A stretch of 64,000 nucleotides of DNA from Spiroplasma endosymbiont of Cantharis nigra. GTDB taxonomy: Bacteria > Bacillota_I > Bacilli_A > Mycoplasmatales > Mycoplasmataceae. Every line of letters starts with the position of its first letter. Within the stretch, counting starts at the first letter, position 1. The stretch covers positions 186,001 through 250,000 of the forward strand of contig NZ_OZ026470.1 in NCBI RefSeq assembly GCF_964019925.1, in the 5' to 3' direction. The notes under the pieces were generated by a model. The model ran no database searches and had not been told where the DNA came from. It saw only the letters and a list, made by a program, of their open reading frames with translations. The position numbers and the translations under genes were made by a program. Shown piece after piece: positions 22,631-35,354 of the stretch.

Positions 22631-24115
22631 ATGGAATTTAAAATAATTTGTCCACATTGTAAAAAAAGTATAACAAAAGAGGATTTTGCATCAGATGAGC
22701 ATTCTATTCTTGAACTTCAAAAATATTTTAAAAGTGAAGAAGAGGAATTTAAAAATAAACTTAAGAAAGAATTAATAGGCGAATTTAATGAAAATTCTAG
22801 AAGATTAATTTTAGAAAAGGAAAAAGAGATTTCTGATAAGAAAATTGGAGAAATTAAGAAAATTGAAGATGAGCATAAAAAGGTTATTGATAAATTACAA
22901 GAGGACTTAAAGAAATTAGAAATTGAAAAAGAGACTTTTGATAAAAAAACAAAGTTACTTATTAAAGACAAAGAGTTGGAAGTAACAAAACAAAAACAAG
23001 AAGAAATTGATAAATTAAAAGATGAATTAAAAGATTTTGAAACAAAAATTAAAACTAATGAAGGAGATCTAAAAAATAAAATTTTAGAAAAAGAGAAAGA
23101 GATTTCAGATAAAAAAATTGGAGAAATTAAGAAAATTGAAGATGAGCATAAAAAGGTTATTGATAAATTACAAGAGGACTTAAAGAAATTAGAAATTGAA
23201 AAAGAGACTTTTGATAAAAAAACAAAGTTCCTTATTAAAGACAAAGAGTTGGAAATAACAAAACAAAAACAAGAAGAAATTGATACTTTAAAAGATAAAT
23301 TAAAAGATTTTGAAACAAAAATTAAAATTAATGAAGGAGATCTAAAAAATAAAATTTTAGAAAAAGAAAAGGAATTTTCTGATAAAAAAATTGGAGAAAT
23401 TAAGAATATTGAAGATGAGCATAAAAAAGTTATTGATAAATTGCGAGAAGATTTAAAGAAATTAGAAATTGAAAATAGTAAATTTAGAATTATTCCTCCT
23501 AAAACTATGGGTGAAAATTTTGAAAAAGAATTTAAATCAGCAATTAAGGAAATATTTTTAAATGATAATATTGTAAAAATAACTTCAGGAAATAAGCGTG
23601 CAGACTTTAAACAAGAAATATTTGAAAGTGAAAAACATATAGGTCAAATTATTTATGAAGTTAAAGCTGGTGAAAATTGAGATGATAAATGAATTTCAAA
23701 ATTTGAAGAGGATATAATTTCTAAGTCTGCAAAATACGGTGTTTTAGTTGCTAATTCTTTTAGAACAAAATTTTTAGATGTTCCTTTTGAAAAAATTCCA
23801 GGAAAAAATATTTTTGTTACGGATTATACAAGTTTCTCATTTGTAGCACATATTTTGAGAATTTTAATAATTAAAGAACATACTCTTTCTTTAAACTCAG
23901 AAAATTCTGAATTTAGAGAAAAAATGACAAATTTTATAGAATGAAGGGATCAAAAATTCTCTCAAATTGTTTCAGCAATAATTAAAAATTCTGACTTAAT
24001 AGTTACATCAGCAAGTAATTTAGAAAAAATTAAAAAAGATATAATAGATTCTGCTAATATTATCAAAGAAAATATTATAAATAAAATTCAAGTTGAATTG
24101 GATACATTAATTTAG
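22631..24115 (+). CDS. DUF2130 coiled-coil protein
   Basis: 494 residues. Starts with MEFKIICPHCKKSI, a possible CxxC zinc site. Residues about 30-285 are a continuous charged coiled coil built from a 91-residue unit repeated two and a half times. The C-terminal part (about 290-494) has the DUF2130 appearance: GENFEKEFKSAI, KRADFKQEIF, GQIIYEVKAGENWDDKW, AKYGVLVANSFRTKF, a nuclease-like E-x-K arrangement (YEVKAG) suggesting a PD-(D/E)xK-type fold. Function is unknown; relatives occur in mobile and phage-linked regions. It is bordered by the IS3 element and decayed IS DNA. The start follows AAAGGAATGGTAAAAAA. Confidence 0.75.
22811..23479 (+). repeat. Tandem 273-nt repeat inside the DUF2130 gene
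   Basis: Units start at 22811, 23084 and 23357 (third is partial). Each encodes LEKEKEISDKKIGEIKKIED... with only scattered base changes. The period is exactly 273 nt (91 codons), so unit gain or loss keeps the frame. Confidence 0.92.
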
Positions 24116-25232
24116 TAAAACATATTTATAATGCAAATAGAAACTAGCTTTGCGGGTAGAATCTATTTTTTTTATTTCGGAATTATAATAAGTCTTTAAA
24201 AGTGTTTCTTTATTTTTTTAAAGATAATCTTAAGTAATTGTAGTAATCAATGTACTTATCAATTTCTCTTTTTAATTTAATAGAAATAGTTTTTTAATGT
24301 TTGAGGGCTCTCGGGCTTAATTTGTAATAAATGTTTCAAAGAGACATTATTTACTGAGTTATCAGATCTTGATAAAGATATTAATATATTTTAGTCTCAA
24401 TTTTCATTGAAACTTGAAGGCCAGTTATAAAGTCTGAATAGACATCTTTAATTATGTTCAAATATGCAAGTGAAACTTGCAAGGGAAAATATAACTAATA
24501 TCAGTAACTCTTAGTTACTTTTGTTTTTATTTTTTTATTGTCTTTTAACTATAATTCTTAACAAACTTTGTTCTGAATCTCTGGTTTTTTTCAGTTTTGA
24601 TTCTAATAAGTGAAGATATATTTAATTTCTTCATTGATTTATAGACATACTGATTAACACTATATTCACAGCATTTCAATAAAAAAGTAAGGCAATGATA
24701 ACCATATTTATCTTTTTCTGGCTTATAAGGTTCTGATACTATTTAGTATATTCCAGATTCCCTTTATACTTAAAAGTATGAATTTTATTTTAAACTCGCA
24801 AATAATTTGATCTTCTAGTTGCATTAAATCTTTTTCATAATGAAATGAAGTAAATCTACTTTTTTAACTTTCAAATAACTAAATAATTTTTGTATTTACT
24901 TACCATTCAGTTAGTATAACTGTTTTAAAATTGCATTTTATAACTCAAGTTACTTACTTATTTTTAAGTAAATAGTTTATTGGAGCACTAGTTCTTTAGT
25001 TATTATATTTGCCACAAGATTTTTATGGTTGCTTTAATACATTTATAATTTTATATTTATTTTAGTTACCTATAAGTTACTCCTTGTTAATAGTGCTATT
25101 TAACTATTTCTAATTTAATTTCTTTGTCTGCATGAGAATATTTGCTCCTAATTGTTCTGAACATAAAAAAATTTTTCTTGTATTGATTAATAATAAATCT
25201 TTTATTTAATATTTTACATACTTAGAAAATTA
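24116..25232. other. Gene-free stretch of decayed insertion sequence
   Basis: More than 1.1 kb without an open frame of useful length. On the minus strand near 25,110-25,165 a piece reads IRSKYSHADKEIKLEIVK, like the start of an IS-type helix-turn-helix protein, and downstream fragments such as YLNIIKDVYSDFITG occur. I infer a second, unrelated dead IS, but cannot assign the family. Confidence 0.45.
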
Positions 25233-25318
25233 TACTCCCTTTTCATAAAACCTCCCTTTATTTATTATGAAGGAGGATAAACTCGCTTGTTAATATGTAA
25301 CGACATAATTGCTTATTA
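25233..25318 (-). mobile_element. Fossil right end of ISNCY-like element
   Basis: Contains the terminal block 'cataaaacctccctttatttattatgaaggagga' and the end ATAATTGCTTATTA (25305-25318). Only 42 nt separate it from the next copy, giving two consecutive ends in the same orientation. Confidence 0.8.
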
Positions 25319-25359
25319 CTCATAAATAATTTATAGTATTATTTATAAAAGTTTGTAGA

Positions 25360-26792
25360 TAATAAGCGATTATGTCTCAAAATACAAGATTTATCTAATC
25401 AATAGATCTTGTATTTTTTCTTTTTCTATCAAAAAAATATCAGTTAGTTGCTTTTCAAGGAGAGCCAATTTTGGGTACTTTAGTAGTTTCAAATTCTTCA
25501 TTAGATAGTGTTTTATGATTTCCATGTAAGCGTTCATCTTCAACTTGAATAAGATTGTAAATGTCATTTTCAATTGATGCATAATGTTTTATATTTATTG
25601 TTTCCATAATCATTACTTTTAGCTTTGGTTTAAAGTAAATTGGGGTAAAGCCTTCACAAATAAATCACTTAGTTTTTTTAAAACTAATACTATGACCATT
25701 ATCAATAGTTCTTTCACTTCGATAAGAGAAAACAATATCTTCATCTTGATCAAATTTTCTAGTTACTGATTCTAATTGGTCTAAAGGTATTGAAAAATCT
25801 TGATTGTATTTCTGAATAAGATGGGGTAAATAATTATTTAACTGTTCAATATTCTTTAAATCTAAGAGTCTAATTATTTGAGGTCATCTTCTTTGTAATG
25901 TTCCAAAAGTCCTTTCAACTAATGCTTTTTCTTGATGTATTGAAGTTGTTTTTGTATTTACTCCTAAAGAGTGAAAAATAAACTGCAATTGTGTATTTGA
26001 GACACTATCACCAAAATGGTCACGATTATTGTTACTACTAAAAACATTGCGATTATCACTAACATTTAATTTTGGTAAACCATAATGTTTAAAGGTTTTT
26101 TTATAGATATTATAATAACTTTTAGTAGTTTTTTGCTTATTGAAATAAACTGCCAAAATCCTTTTACTAGCTTTATCAATTATAATATGCAAATGACATT
26201 TTAAGTTCTTAATTCATTGATGATTTGAAGCATCAGTTTCGTGGATTTCTCCAAACTTTAAAATTTTCTTTTGCGTAGGATGAGTTTTGCCTGTTATATT
26301 TGAATTTGAAAGATACTAGCGTGTTAAATTTTCTTGGTTGGTTTCCTTTAAATTTTTACGAATATTTTTTTTGTTTTTCTGTTAAGAGTCTCAATTAAAA
26401 TATTTTCTTCTATTAATATGTGCCTAATTGCAGAGTAACTTATTTTCTTTTTTCAAGTTAGTTCTCAATAATGTTTAATACTAAAGTCATAATATTTTGT
26501 TTGAAATAATTCAATTATTTCATCTTTAAATAATTGTTGAATTTTATTTATAGCTATTTCATTGGTATTTTTATGAATAAAAGCTTTTGCTCCAATTTCT
26601 TGGTATTCTTTAAGTTTTCTTCTTGTGTGTCTAACACTATAACCTAATTTAAAGGCTGTATTTTTAATAGAGTCTTTTCTTAAAGATAATTGCTTAATTA
26701 ATCTTAGTTGTTCTTGTTTCATGGTATTTAATAGTAGTACTTTCATAAAACCTCCATTTATTGATTATAAAGGAGGACATAATCGTTTATTA
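25360..26792 (-). mobile_element. ISNCY (IS1202-like) element, full length, inactive
   Basis: Left end TAATAAGCGATTAT (25360-25373), right complement end ATAATCGTTTATTA (26779-26792). The subterminal block that other copies carry before the right end (about 25 nt ending GTAGGGAC) is deleted here. The minus-strand transposase is in pieces: 26465-26746 (N-terminus MKQEQLRLIKQLSLRKDSI), 25884-26192 (SDNRNVFSSNNNRDHFGD to ALVERTFGTLQRR) and 25600-25880 (C-terminal part). Stops and shifts make it non-functional. Confidence 0.85.
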
Positions 26793-27027
26793 TTCATAAA
26801 ATATTTCAGATTATTATTAATAAAAGTTATATAAATATTAATCGATATGATAAAATATTTTATGAATTAATTAAATTGTGCAAATTTTATTAAGTAAGGG
26901 TTTTAAAAAGGTACTTGTTCTTAGGGAATATGTTTTTAATAATATCTATATTTTTATTTTTTGCAGTTTAAAAAGTAAATTTTAAATTAGGCTTATAAAG
27001 CTATTTTTAAAATAAAAAGGAAATATT

Positions 27028-30000
27028 ATGAAGAATATAGATATTATTAAAAAGTTTAAAATAAGATTAATTAAAACAAATAAATCGGGTACATTATTTT
27101 ATAATTCTTTTTTAGAAACCCAAAACTCAATTGATTTAAATGATATATTAAAAGTTCTTAATCTAAAAGAGGATATATTAAAGATGTTTTTAAAAAGGAA
27201 TATAAAAATTGATTTCTCTGATTTGAATTTGAAGGATATTGATAATAAAATCTTGGAACTCGTAAATGAGCACAGAAGTCAAACAATTGAAGAGTTAAGT
27301 TTTAATATAACAACAGTAAAGCTTTTACATGAAAATAAAATTTTTACTGTTGAAGAACTTATACAAACAGAAGAAGCAAAAATAAGAAATTTTATTTCGT
27401 CTAATACAAAGAAAATTGAAGATATTATCAATACAAGAAATGAAATTATAAACTTTTTAAAATCAGACGATAAGAAAAAGGAAATTATTAAAATAAAAAC
27501 TAAAAAATCTAATAATCTATTATCAAGATTTAAAAAAATTGATAAAAAAAGCAGACTGCAAATTGAGCAAAAAAATATAAAGGGATTGGGAATTGGATAT
27601 CCTTATATTACAGGTAAGCTTTCATCGGGGAAGGAAGAAATTTTTAGAGCTCCTTTATATATTTGAGATATTGATATTTCATTAGTTGGATCAAACTTAG
27701 AAATAAAAATTGGTGACCCAGTATTAAATAATTCCATACTTTCTATAATTGCAACAAGTAACAATATTGAATATGATTTTAGAGAACTTGAAGATAATAA
27801 TTCAATATTAACAAATGATTATATAGAAAATTTAATTAAATCTATCTCAGTAAATAAATTTAAAAATCCTTACAATGATAGTTTACTTCACTCCTCATTA
27901 GAAAAACCAAGAAAAAATTCTAATAGTAAAAAAATAGATTATGAGGATTCAACTATAACATTAAATAATATAATTAGTTTTGGTATGTATGATGTAGCTT
28001 CATCATCAATATTGGGTGCTTATAATATAATTGAAGAAAAAGGAGATTTAGAATTTATAAATGATTTAGTAAAAACAGAGTATGATTGATTAAGTAATGT
28101 AAAAAATGAATATAAAGATGAAAATATTAAATTAATTTCATACTTAGATAACTCTCAGAAAATTGCTGTGGCAAACTCTATTAAGAAATCATCATATATT
28201 TGAGGACCTCCAGGAACTGGGAAATCTCAAGCTATAACAAATATATTAGCAAATTTAATTTATTCTAAAAATAAAACTTTATTTATAACTGAAAAGCAAG
28301 TAGCATCTGAGGTTGTATATGATAGAATGGGTAAATTAAATAATTTCGCTCTTAAGTTATATGCAAAAGAAAATAATCAAAGTTTTCACACAAAAATTAA
28401 AGCAACTGTTAATATAGTGGCAAATTATATTAGAGGATCAAGTTCAGAATTTAATCGTATAAAGGCAAGTAGGGATAGTCAAAGTGATTTAATTAAAAAT
28501 ATTGAGACCATTTTTGAAGAAATAAAATCATATAAAAATTTTATTTCTATGCAACAATCCTTAAAATATTTAAATATAGTAAAAACAATTAATATTAAGG
28601 AAAATCAAGTTTTGATAGATAGATATCTAAACTGCAGTTTAAAATATGCTAAAAAACTATTTGATATAATTGATAAATCTTTAAATAATTTAAGTGGTGT
28701 AGATTTAGCTAAAGAAATGTTTACATTCTTATGTTATATAAATAATAATTTTAATAATGATAGTGAATATTTTAAATATAGAGAAAAATTTTTTATTTTC
28801 AAAAAAGATAATCAATTATTTAATTTTATTGAAGATTTGAGTGTTGTTAATGAAAAAGAATTAAAAAATTATAAAAATAGCTTTCTCGATGTATTAAAAT
28901 ATGAGAAGTTTTTTGAAAACTTTACAGAAATAGAAACAATTATGCACTTTTTATCAGAGTTCAAACCGGAAGATTTAAATTTATATTTTGATTTAATCAC
29001 TTCTCATAAAGATATGGAAAAAAACAATAGTATATTTAAATTTATTGAACATATAAATGATAATTTTGAAAATATTATTGATGAAAGTTATATAGATTTA
29101 CTGAAACAAAATAAAATGATAAAAAATAGTAAGTTATTGTATAACAGAATTAATAATAAAGTAGATACATATAAAATTAAGTTATCTCAATATTTTAAAT
29201 TTAAAAAGTGAAAAAAGGGAAGTCTTAACTTTTTAAATCAATTTTCCTTATTAATAACTAATGCGAATCAAACAAAGAAAATATTGAGGCTAATAACAGA
29301 ACCAAAAAATAAAAAAATTTTTTTTCAATTAAATGATTTTGAATTTTTTAATATAACAAAAATAACTTATGAAACACTAAATTCATACTCTGATGAAAAT
29401 ATCAATACTCAAAAAATAATTTTTAACCAACTTAAATCTAATAATATTTATTTTAATATATATCAAGATTTTTTAACATTAGAAGATATTAAAAAAATAT
29501 ATTTAATTCTAAGTGAAATAGATTCGGAAAATAATTTTATAGATTCAAATTTATTTAAAGATTTTATAAGAAATATTAAAGATAATCAGGAATTATATCA
29601 GTTTTATTCAGAAGATTTAAATTATAAAAAAATTAATCATATATGAGCTCTAATTTATGAAAGAGTCAATGAAAATCAAATTAAAATTATTAAAGATACA
29701 TATATGGAAAAAATGTTGAATTATTATCAAAAAATATCTGAGGGTGGAGAAAATGAAATATTTTTTGAACATTTAGAAAATATTAAAAATAAACTTTTAT
29801 ATCCGAATTCTAATCCATATTCTACTATGTTTCGACAATTAATTAAGAAAATAGATTCTGTTAAGGTAACCGTTAGAAAATCTACATACTTTAAAAATTA
29901 TCTTCCAATTTTAAAAATTATCTTCCCAATATTTATTTCTTCTCCTGAAGAAATATCTAATAATTCTGTAATTCCACTTAATAAAGCAGAATTTGACTTT

Positions 30001-31266
30001 GCAATATTTGATGAAGCATCACAAATTTTTACCGAAAAAGCTATACCTGTTATGTATAGAAGTAAAAAATTTATTGTTTCTGGAGATGATAAACAATTAC
30101 CACCAACTAGCTTTTTTAAGGCAAAAAATTATGATGATTATGATTTATTAGAGGAAAACGTAGAAAATCATGAAGAAGGAGAAATAGTTGATGCACTTCA
30201 AAATGAAAGTTTATTAGATTTCTCAAAACCTCGTTTTGAAAATTTTATGTTGAAATATCATTATAGAAGTAAATTCAAGGAGTTAATTAATTTTTCTAAT
30301 AAAAAATTTTATAATAATGAATTAGTAGTTGTGGATCAACCTGAAAATTATAAATTACCTATAGAAGTATTTTTTGTCTCTGGAGTTTGAGAAAATCAGA
30401 AAAATATAGTTGAAGCTAATAAGGTTATTTCAGTTATTTTGGATTTAATAAACAATAAATACTCAAATTTAATTGGCAAAAGTATAGGGGTAATCACTTT
30501 TAATCAAAAACAACAAGAATTAATTGAAAATAAATTAGAGGAAATAGCCTATAATAATGAAAAACTAGCACAGCTTATTAATCCTAAAAACTCTGATGAA
30601 TATTTGTTTATTAAAAACATTGAAAATGTTCAAGGAGATGAGAGAGATATAATAATTTTCTCTATAGGTTTTGCCATGGATACAAATGGTGTTTTTTCAA
30701 ATAGATTTGGTCCAATTGGACAAAATGGTGGAGAAAGAAGACTTAATGTAGCTATTTCAAGAGCTAAAGAAAAAATGATTGTTATAAAATCAATTAATTC
30801 AAATATAATAACTACTAAACATCCTAGTTCTACTTTATTTAAGGAATTTCTTGAGTATGTTGAAAGACTACAAAATATTGATAACTCATTAGATCTTTCA
30901 AATGTTATTAACTATAAGAATGAAAAAATAACCAATATCTTTTTAAATGATGTATTTGAAGAAATATCAAGAAATTTGCCAGATCATTATTCAGTTATAA
31001 AGAATTTAAAAGTTGATAAGCATGAAATAAACTTAGTTATTAAAAATAATTTATCAAATGAATATTGTCTTGGTATAATGCTTGATGAATTTGAAAAATT
31101 TCTTAATGAAGAAGAAATAAGAGAGCAATTTAATTTTTTTAATTTTTTAAAGGTTAGAGGATGAGAAATTAAAAGAATTGTTTCAACAAATTGATATAGT
31201 TCTATAAATAACAAAAATAGAAGTATTATAATTGATAAAATATTAGAGATACTACAAAAAATGTAG
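27028..31266 (+). CDS. Large SF1 helicase with C-terminal Vsr-like (MTES_1575) domain
   Basis: 1412 residues in table 4. The first ~370 residues are of unknown fold. Helicase motifs: Walker A IWGPPGTGKSQAITNI (near residue 393), then a very long helical insertion (about 430-980), Walker B FAIFDEASQI, motif III VSGDDKQLPPTSFF, motif V NVQGDERDIIIFSIGF, motif VI GGERRLNVAISRAKEKM. The last ~110 residues (HEINLVIKNNLSNEY, GIMLDEFEKF, KVRGWEIKRIVSTNWY) match the outline of the Vsr-like MTES_1575 endonuclease domain, but its catalytic Asp positions appear changed (usual RIDLAV reads EINLVI; usual CDG reads LDE). Helicase-Vsr fusions of this sort, often with DUF4011/DUF3320, are known antiphage proteins (Hhe type). 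It is alone between two IS copies. Defence role likely; nuclease may be dead. Confidence 0.82.
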
Positions 31267-31334
31267 AGTTTATTTTGCAACTATTATAATAATTTTAGAA
31301 TTTAAAGTATATTTTGCTATATTTTCCTAACTTT

Positions 31335-31885
31335 AGAAAATTTTCATCTTGTAGGGTTGGGGTCTATTTGTTATATTTAATTTTTAAAGATACTCGTGTT
31401 TGAAATTTTCTTGGTTCAATGGCTTTAAATTTCTACTGATATCTTTTTTTTGTTTTCATTTTTTATAGTTTTAATTAAAATATTTTTCTTTATTAATATA
31501 TATCTATTTACAGAGTAACAAATTTTACTTTCTCAGTTTAATTTTCAATAATTTTTAATGATAAGGTCATAATATTTAGCTGAAATAAGTCTATTATTTG
31601 ATCTTTAAATAATTGTTGAAGTTTATTAACAGGTATTTTATTGGTATTTTTATGAGCTCCAATCTCTTGATATTCTTTAAGTTTTCTTCTTTTGTATCTA
31701 ATACTATAACCTAATTTAAAGGCTGTATTTTTAATAGAGTCTTGTCTTAAAGAAAATTGCTTAATTAATCTTAGATGCTCTTGTCTCATGGTATTTAATA
31801 GTAGATTCTTCATAAAACCTCCATTTATTGATTATAAAGGAGGATAAAGTCGCTTTTTAATATGTAGGGACATATTCGCTTATTA
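31335..31885 (-). mobile_element. Truncated ISNCY-like element
   Basis: Right-hand ~550 nt only, ending ATATTCGCTTATTA (31872-31885). It holds the N-terminal part of the transposase on the minus strand (31538-31813: MRQEHLRLIKQFSLRQDSI, lacking the KAFI block before HKNTNKIP). The left half, including the catalytic region, is missing. It separates the helicase gene from cas9. Confidence 0.85.
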
Positions 31886-32058
31886 CTCATAAATTCCAAT
31901 TCTATAATCCATTAAAATTATAAAAAAACTAAGAATTTGATTTATAATTTTAATGGAAAGAAATTTTAAGAAAATTAAATAAGTCATAATATATAAATTA
32001 TCTCTTTTTCAATTTATATATATGGACTTCTTTAAATGCATATAAAAGGGGAAAAAAT

Positions 32059-35000
32059 ATGAAAAAAGTAAATATAGGATTAGATTTAGGAATTGCTTCT
32101 TTAGGTTGATCAATAGTTGAGATAGATACTAAGGAAATTATTGATGCAGGAATTTATCTATTCGAAGAAGCAAATAATTCAAACTCTTCAACAACATCAA
32201 GCTCTGATAGAAGAGCAATAAGGTCAAGAAGACGTATGTTAAGAAGAAGAAATTTGAGAAAAAGAGACTTATTAATTAAATTTAAGGAGCTAAATTTAAT
32301 TAATAGTACTGAAGATTTTTATAAAATTGATAGAAATATTGACTATCTAGAAATCAGAAAAAAAGCATTAGTAGAACAAATTAGTAAAGATGAGTTAATG
32401 TTAATACTTTTTAATTACCTTAAACATCGAGGTAGTTTTAATTTTAAAGATGATTTACAAGAAATTAAAAAAATTAGTGATGATGAAATATCTATTGAAG
32501 ATATTTCATCAAAAAAGTTATCGCCAATTGAGCTCCACTTATCTTTTAAGGAAAAATATAATAAATATAGGGGAGAAAAAATTAAAAATGATGAAAACTC
32601 TTTAATAAATCATGAATGATATATTGAGGAAATAAATTTAATTTTCGATAAGCAAATAAGTTTTGATAAAAGTTTAGAAAATTTAAAAGAAGAATTTTTT
32701 AAAATTTATAATAGAAAAAGAAATTACTATGATGGACCAGGATATCAAAATAAGAAAAATAATATTTTAAGCCCCTATGGTTGAAAAGATGAGATAGATT
32801 TTTTTGATAGACTAGCTGGAAAAGACACTTATGATAATAATGAACTTAGAGCTCCAAAACATTGTTTAACAAGTTACTTATTTAATATATTAAATGATTT
32901 AAATAATCTAAAAATTGAATCATTAGAAGAAGGTTTATCAAGAGAACAAAAAGAGTATATTATTGAAAGTGCTATTAATCATGATAGCAAAAAAGCAAAA
33001 AACATTAGTTTAAAAGAGATTGCTAAATTCTTACAAGTAGATTCAAATACAATTAAGGGCTATAGAATAAACACTAAGGATGAACCAATTTTTACAGAAT
33101 TTGAATCTATTAACAAAATTAGAAGAAAATTATTAGTTGATAATGAAGATTATAGTTTTTTATCATTAAAAAATATAAATGAAATTGACAAAATTTGTGA
33201 AATTTTAACTAAATATCAATCTATTGATAATAGAGTCGAAGAATTAGTAAAATCACTATCGCATTTTTTGACAAAAAGACAATGTGAGTTAATTGGAGAA
33301 ATTTCATTAACAGGGACACATTCTTTATCAATTAAAACAATGAATAAAGTAATTGAACATACTTGAACTGAAAATAAAGAGCAAATGGAAGTTTTTAAAG
33401 ATTTGGGAATGAAACCAGATTATAAATTCTCTAAACTAGCATTTACTAATTTAAAAACTATTCCTGTATTTAGAAAAAAAATTAGTGAAATGTATATTTC
33501 TCCAGTGGTTAAAAGGTCTTTTATTCAAACTCTAAATTTAATTAAAGAAATAGAGAAAAATTATAAAAATATTGAGATTAAAAATATTGTTATTGAATTA
33601 GCTCGTGAAAAAAATTCAGAAGATATTCGTCTATTTAAAACTAGAATTAATAAAGAAAATGAAGATAATAAAAAAATAGTTAATAGTGCCTATGGTTTAG
33701 ATTTCTCATCTTCTAATTCTAGTAGTTTTAAAGGACCATCAAAAAATACTTTACTAAAATTTATGCTTCTAAATGAACAAGATAATAAGTGCATTTATTC
33801 TGGTAAAACTATTGATATTGATAGATTAAAAACTGATGAAAACTATTGTGAGATTGATCATATAATTCCTCTATCAAAGTCTTTCGATGACTCACGTACA
33901 AATAAAGTTTTATGTCTTAGAGAAGAAAACCAAAATAAAGGTCAAATGACACCTTATGAATATTTTAGAAAAATAGGGAGAAATTGAGAAGAGTTCAAGA
34001 TGAGATGTTTAACTACTTATCTTTCTAAAAATAAATCAAAGTACTTTTTTACTAAAGTATATGAAAATTTATTTCTTGAAGATGATTTAAATACTTTTGC
34101 AGCACAACAAAAATTTATTAGTAGAAATTTAAATGATACAAGATATGCAACAGTTGAGGTTAAAAACTATTTAAATTTTTTCAAAAAAGAACTAAAAAAA
34201 GAGTGAAAAATTAAAGTTATTAATGGTAAATTTACTGCATATTTGAGAAATAAAGTCTTTTATATTCAAAAAGATAGAAATCAATTTAAACATCATGGAA
34301 TTGATGCAACTATTATAGCTTTATCTTCTTTAATTAAATTAAGTAAATCTAAAAATATTTTGGATATTTTAGAACCTAATTTAAAAGACCAAGAAGAATC
34401 AATTGAATTAGACTATGATAAATTGAAAAGCGAATATGCAGTATTAGGTAGCAAAATTGATAATTTTGATTATAAGTTTTCTAAGAAAACTTTAGGTAGA
34501 ACTAACTTAAATTTATTTGATGAAACTATTTACTCAGCAAAAGTTATAGATAATAAAGTTTATAAGAAACGTAAATTTGACCTTTTTGAATCAAATGGTC
34601 AACAACTTGATAAACATTTAAATAAAAATTTTGAAAATGTTTTAATGTATCAAAATGATAAAAAAACTTTTTCATACTTAAAAGAGATTTTTAATGAGTA
34701 TTATAATAAAACTTGAAAAGATGAAAATAATAAGGAACATAAAATTACAAACCCATTTGTCTATTATAGAGATATTTTGGGTAAAAAAATAGAAAAACAG
34801 TCTAATGAAGAAAAAAGACCAGAAATTACAAAGATTACGTACTTACAGGGTGCTGAGATATATTATGATATAAGTCATAAGTATAAAAACATTAAAAAAG
34901 ATAAAAAAGTTATTATGACCTCAATGAACTCGTTAGCTTGAGATTTATTTTATAATAAGCACATTAATAAATATAAAATATTGCCAATTAATGCAAAAGT

Positions 35001-35325
35001 TGCCTATTTTAATTTTATTTCTAATGATAAAAGGGATATAGTAATTAATGAAGAAAACTATAAGAAATGTAAACAAGATATAAAAATTACTAAGGACTTT
35101 CAATATCTATTCAGACTAAAAAAATATGATGAAATTGAATTTGATTATGATGGGGTTCATGAGAGATTTATTATTGTGGGATTTGATTTAAACAAAGAAA
35201 GGATGGAATTAAAATATATTAATAGATTCAATGAAAAAAGTGAAAGAAAATCAATTAGTAAGGTTAAAAATCTTATTAAAATAAATTCAAATATTACAAA
35301 AACAAAAATGAAAATTTTTAAATAA
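32059..35325 (+). CDS. cas9: CRISPR-associated endonuclease Cas9
   Basis: 1088 residues in table 4, a compact Cas9. Start after AAAGGGGAAAAAAT. RuvC-I with Asp9 in NIGLDLGIASLGW; arginine-rich bridge helix RRAIRSRRRMLRRRNLRKR (about 52-70); alpha-helical REC lobe; RuvC-II Glu513 in IVIELAREKN; HNH with Asp600-His601 in YCEIDHIIPLSKSFDDSRTNK and Asn615; RuvC-III His746 and Asp749 in KHHGIDATIIAL; C-terminal PAM-interacting region. All catalytic residues are present. Cuts DNA guided by crRNA and the tracrRNA encoded directly downstream. The gene order cas9-cas1-cas2-csn2 assigns the system to type II-A. Intact and apparently functional; an IS remnant upstream suggests acquisition as part of the island. 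Confidence 0.97.
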
Positions 35326-35354
35326 TTAAAAAATTTATGTTATTATAAATATGT

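Noticed and set aside
22717-23244. 175-codon open frame on the minus strand
   Set aside because: Antisense shadow of the repetitive DUF2130 coding sequence; no ribosome site and low-complexity Ser/Phe composition.
24116-25232. Possible RNA gene or origin in the long non-coding stretch
   Set aside because: No stable stem arrangement, anti-repeat or iteron set was seen; decayed IS fragments explain it better.
34000-34206. cas9 appearing split into many short frames
   Set aside because: All breaks are TGA codons read as Trp in this organism; the gene is continuous from 32059 to 35325.
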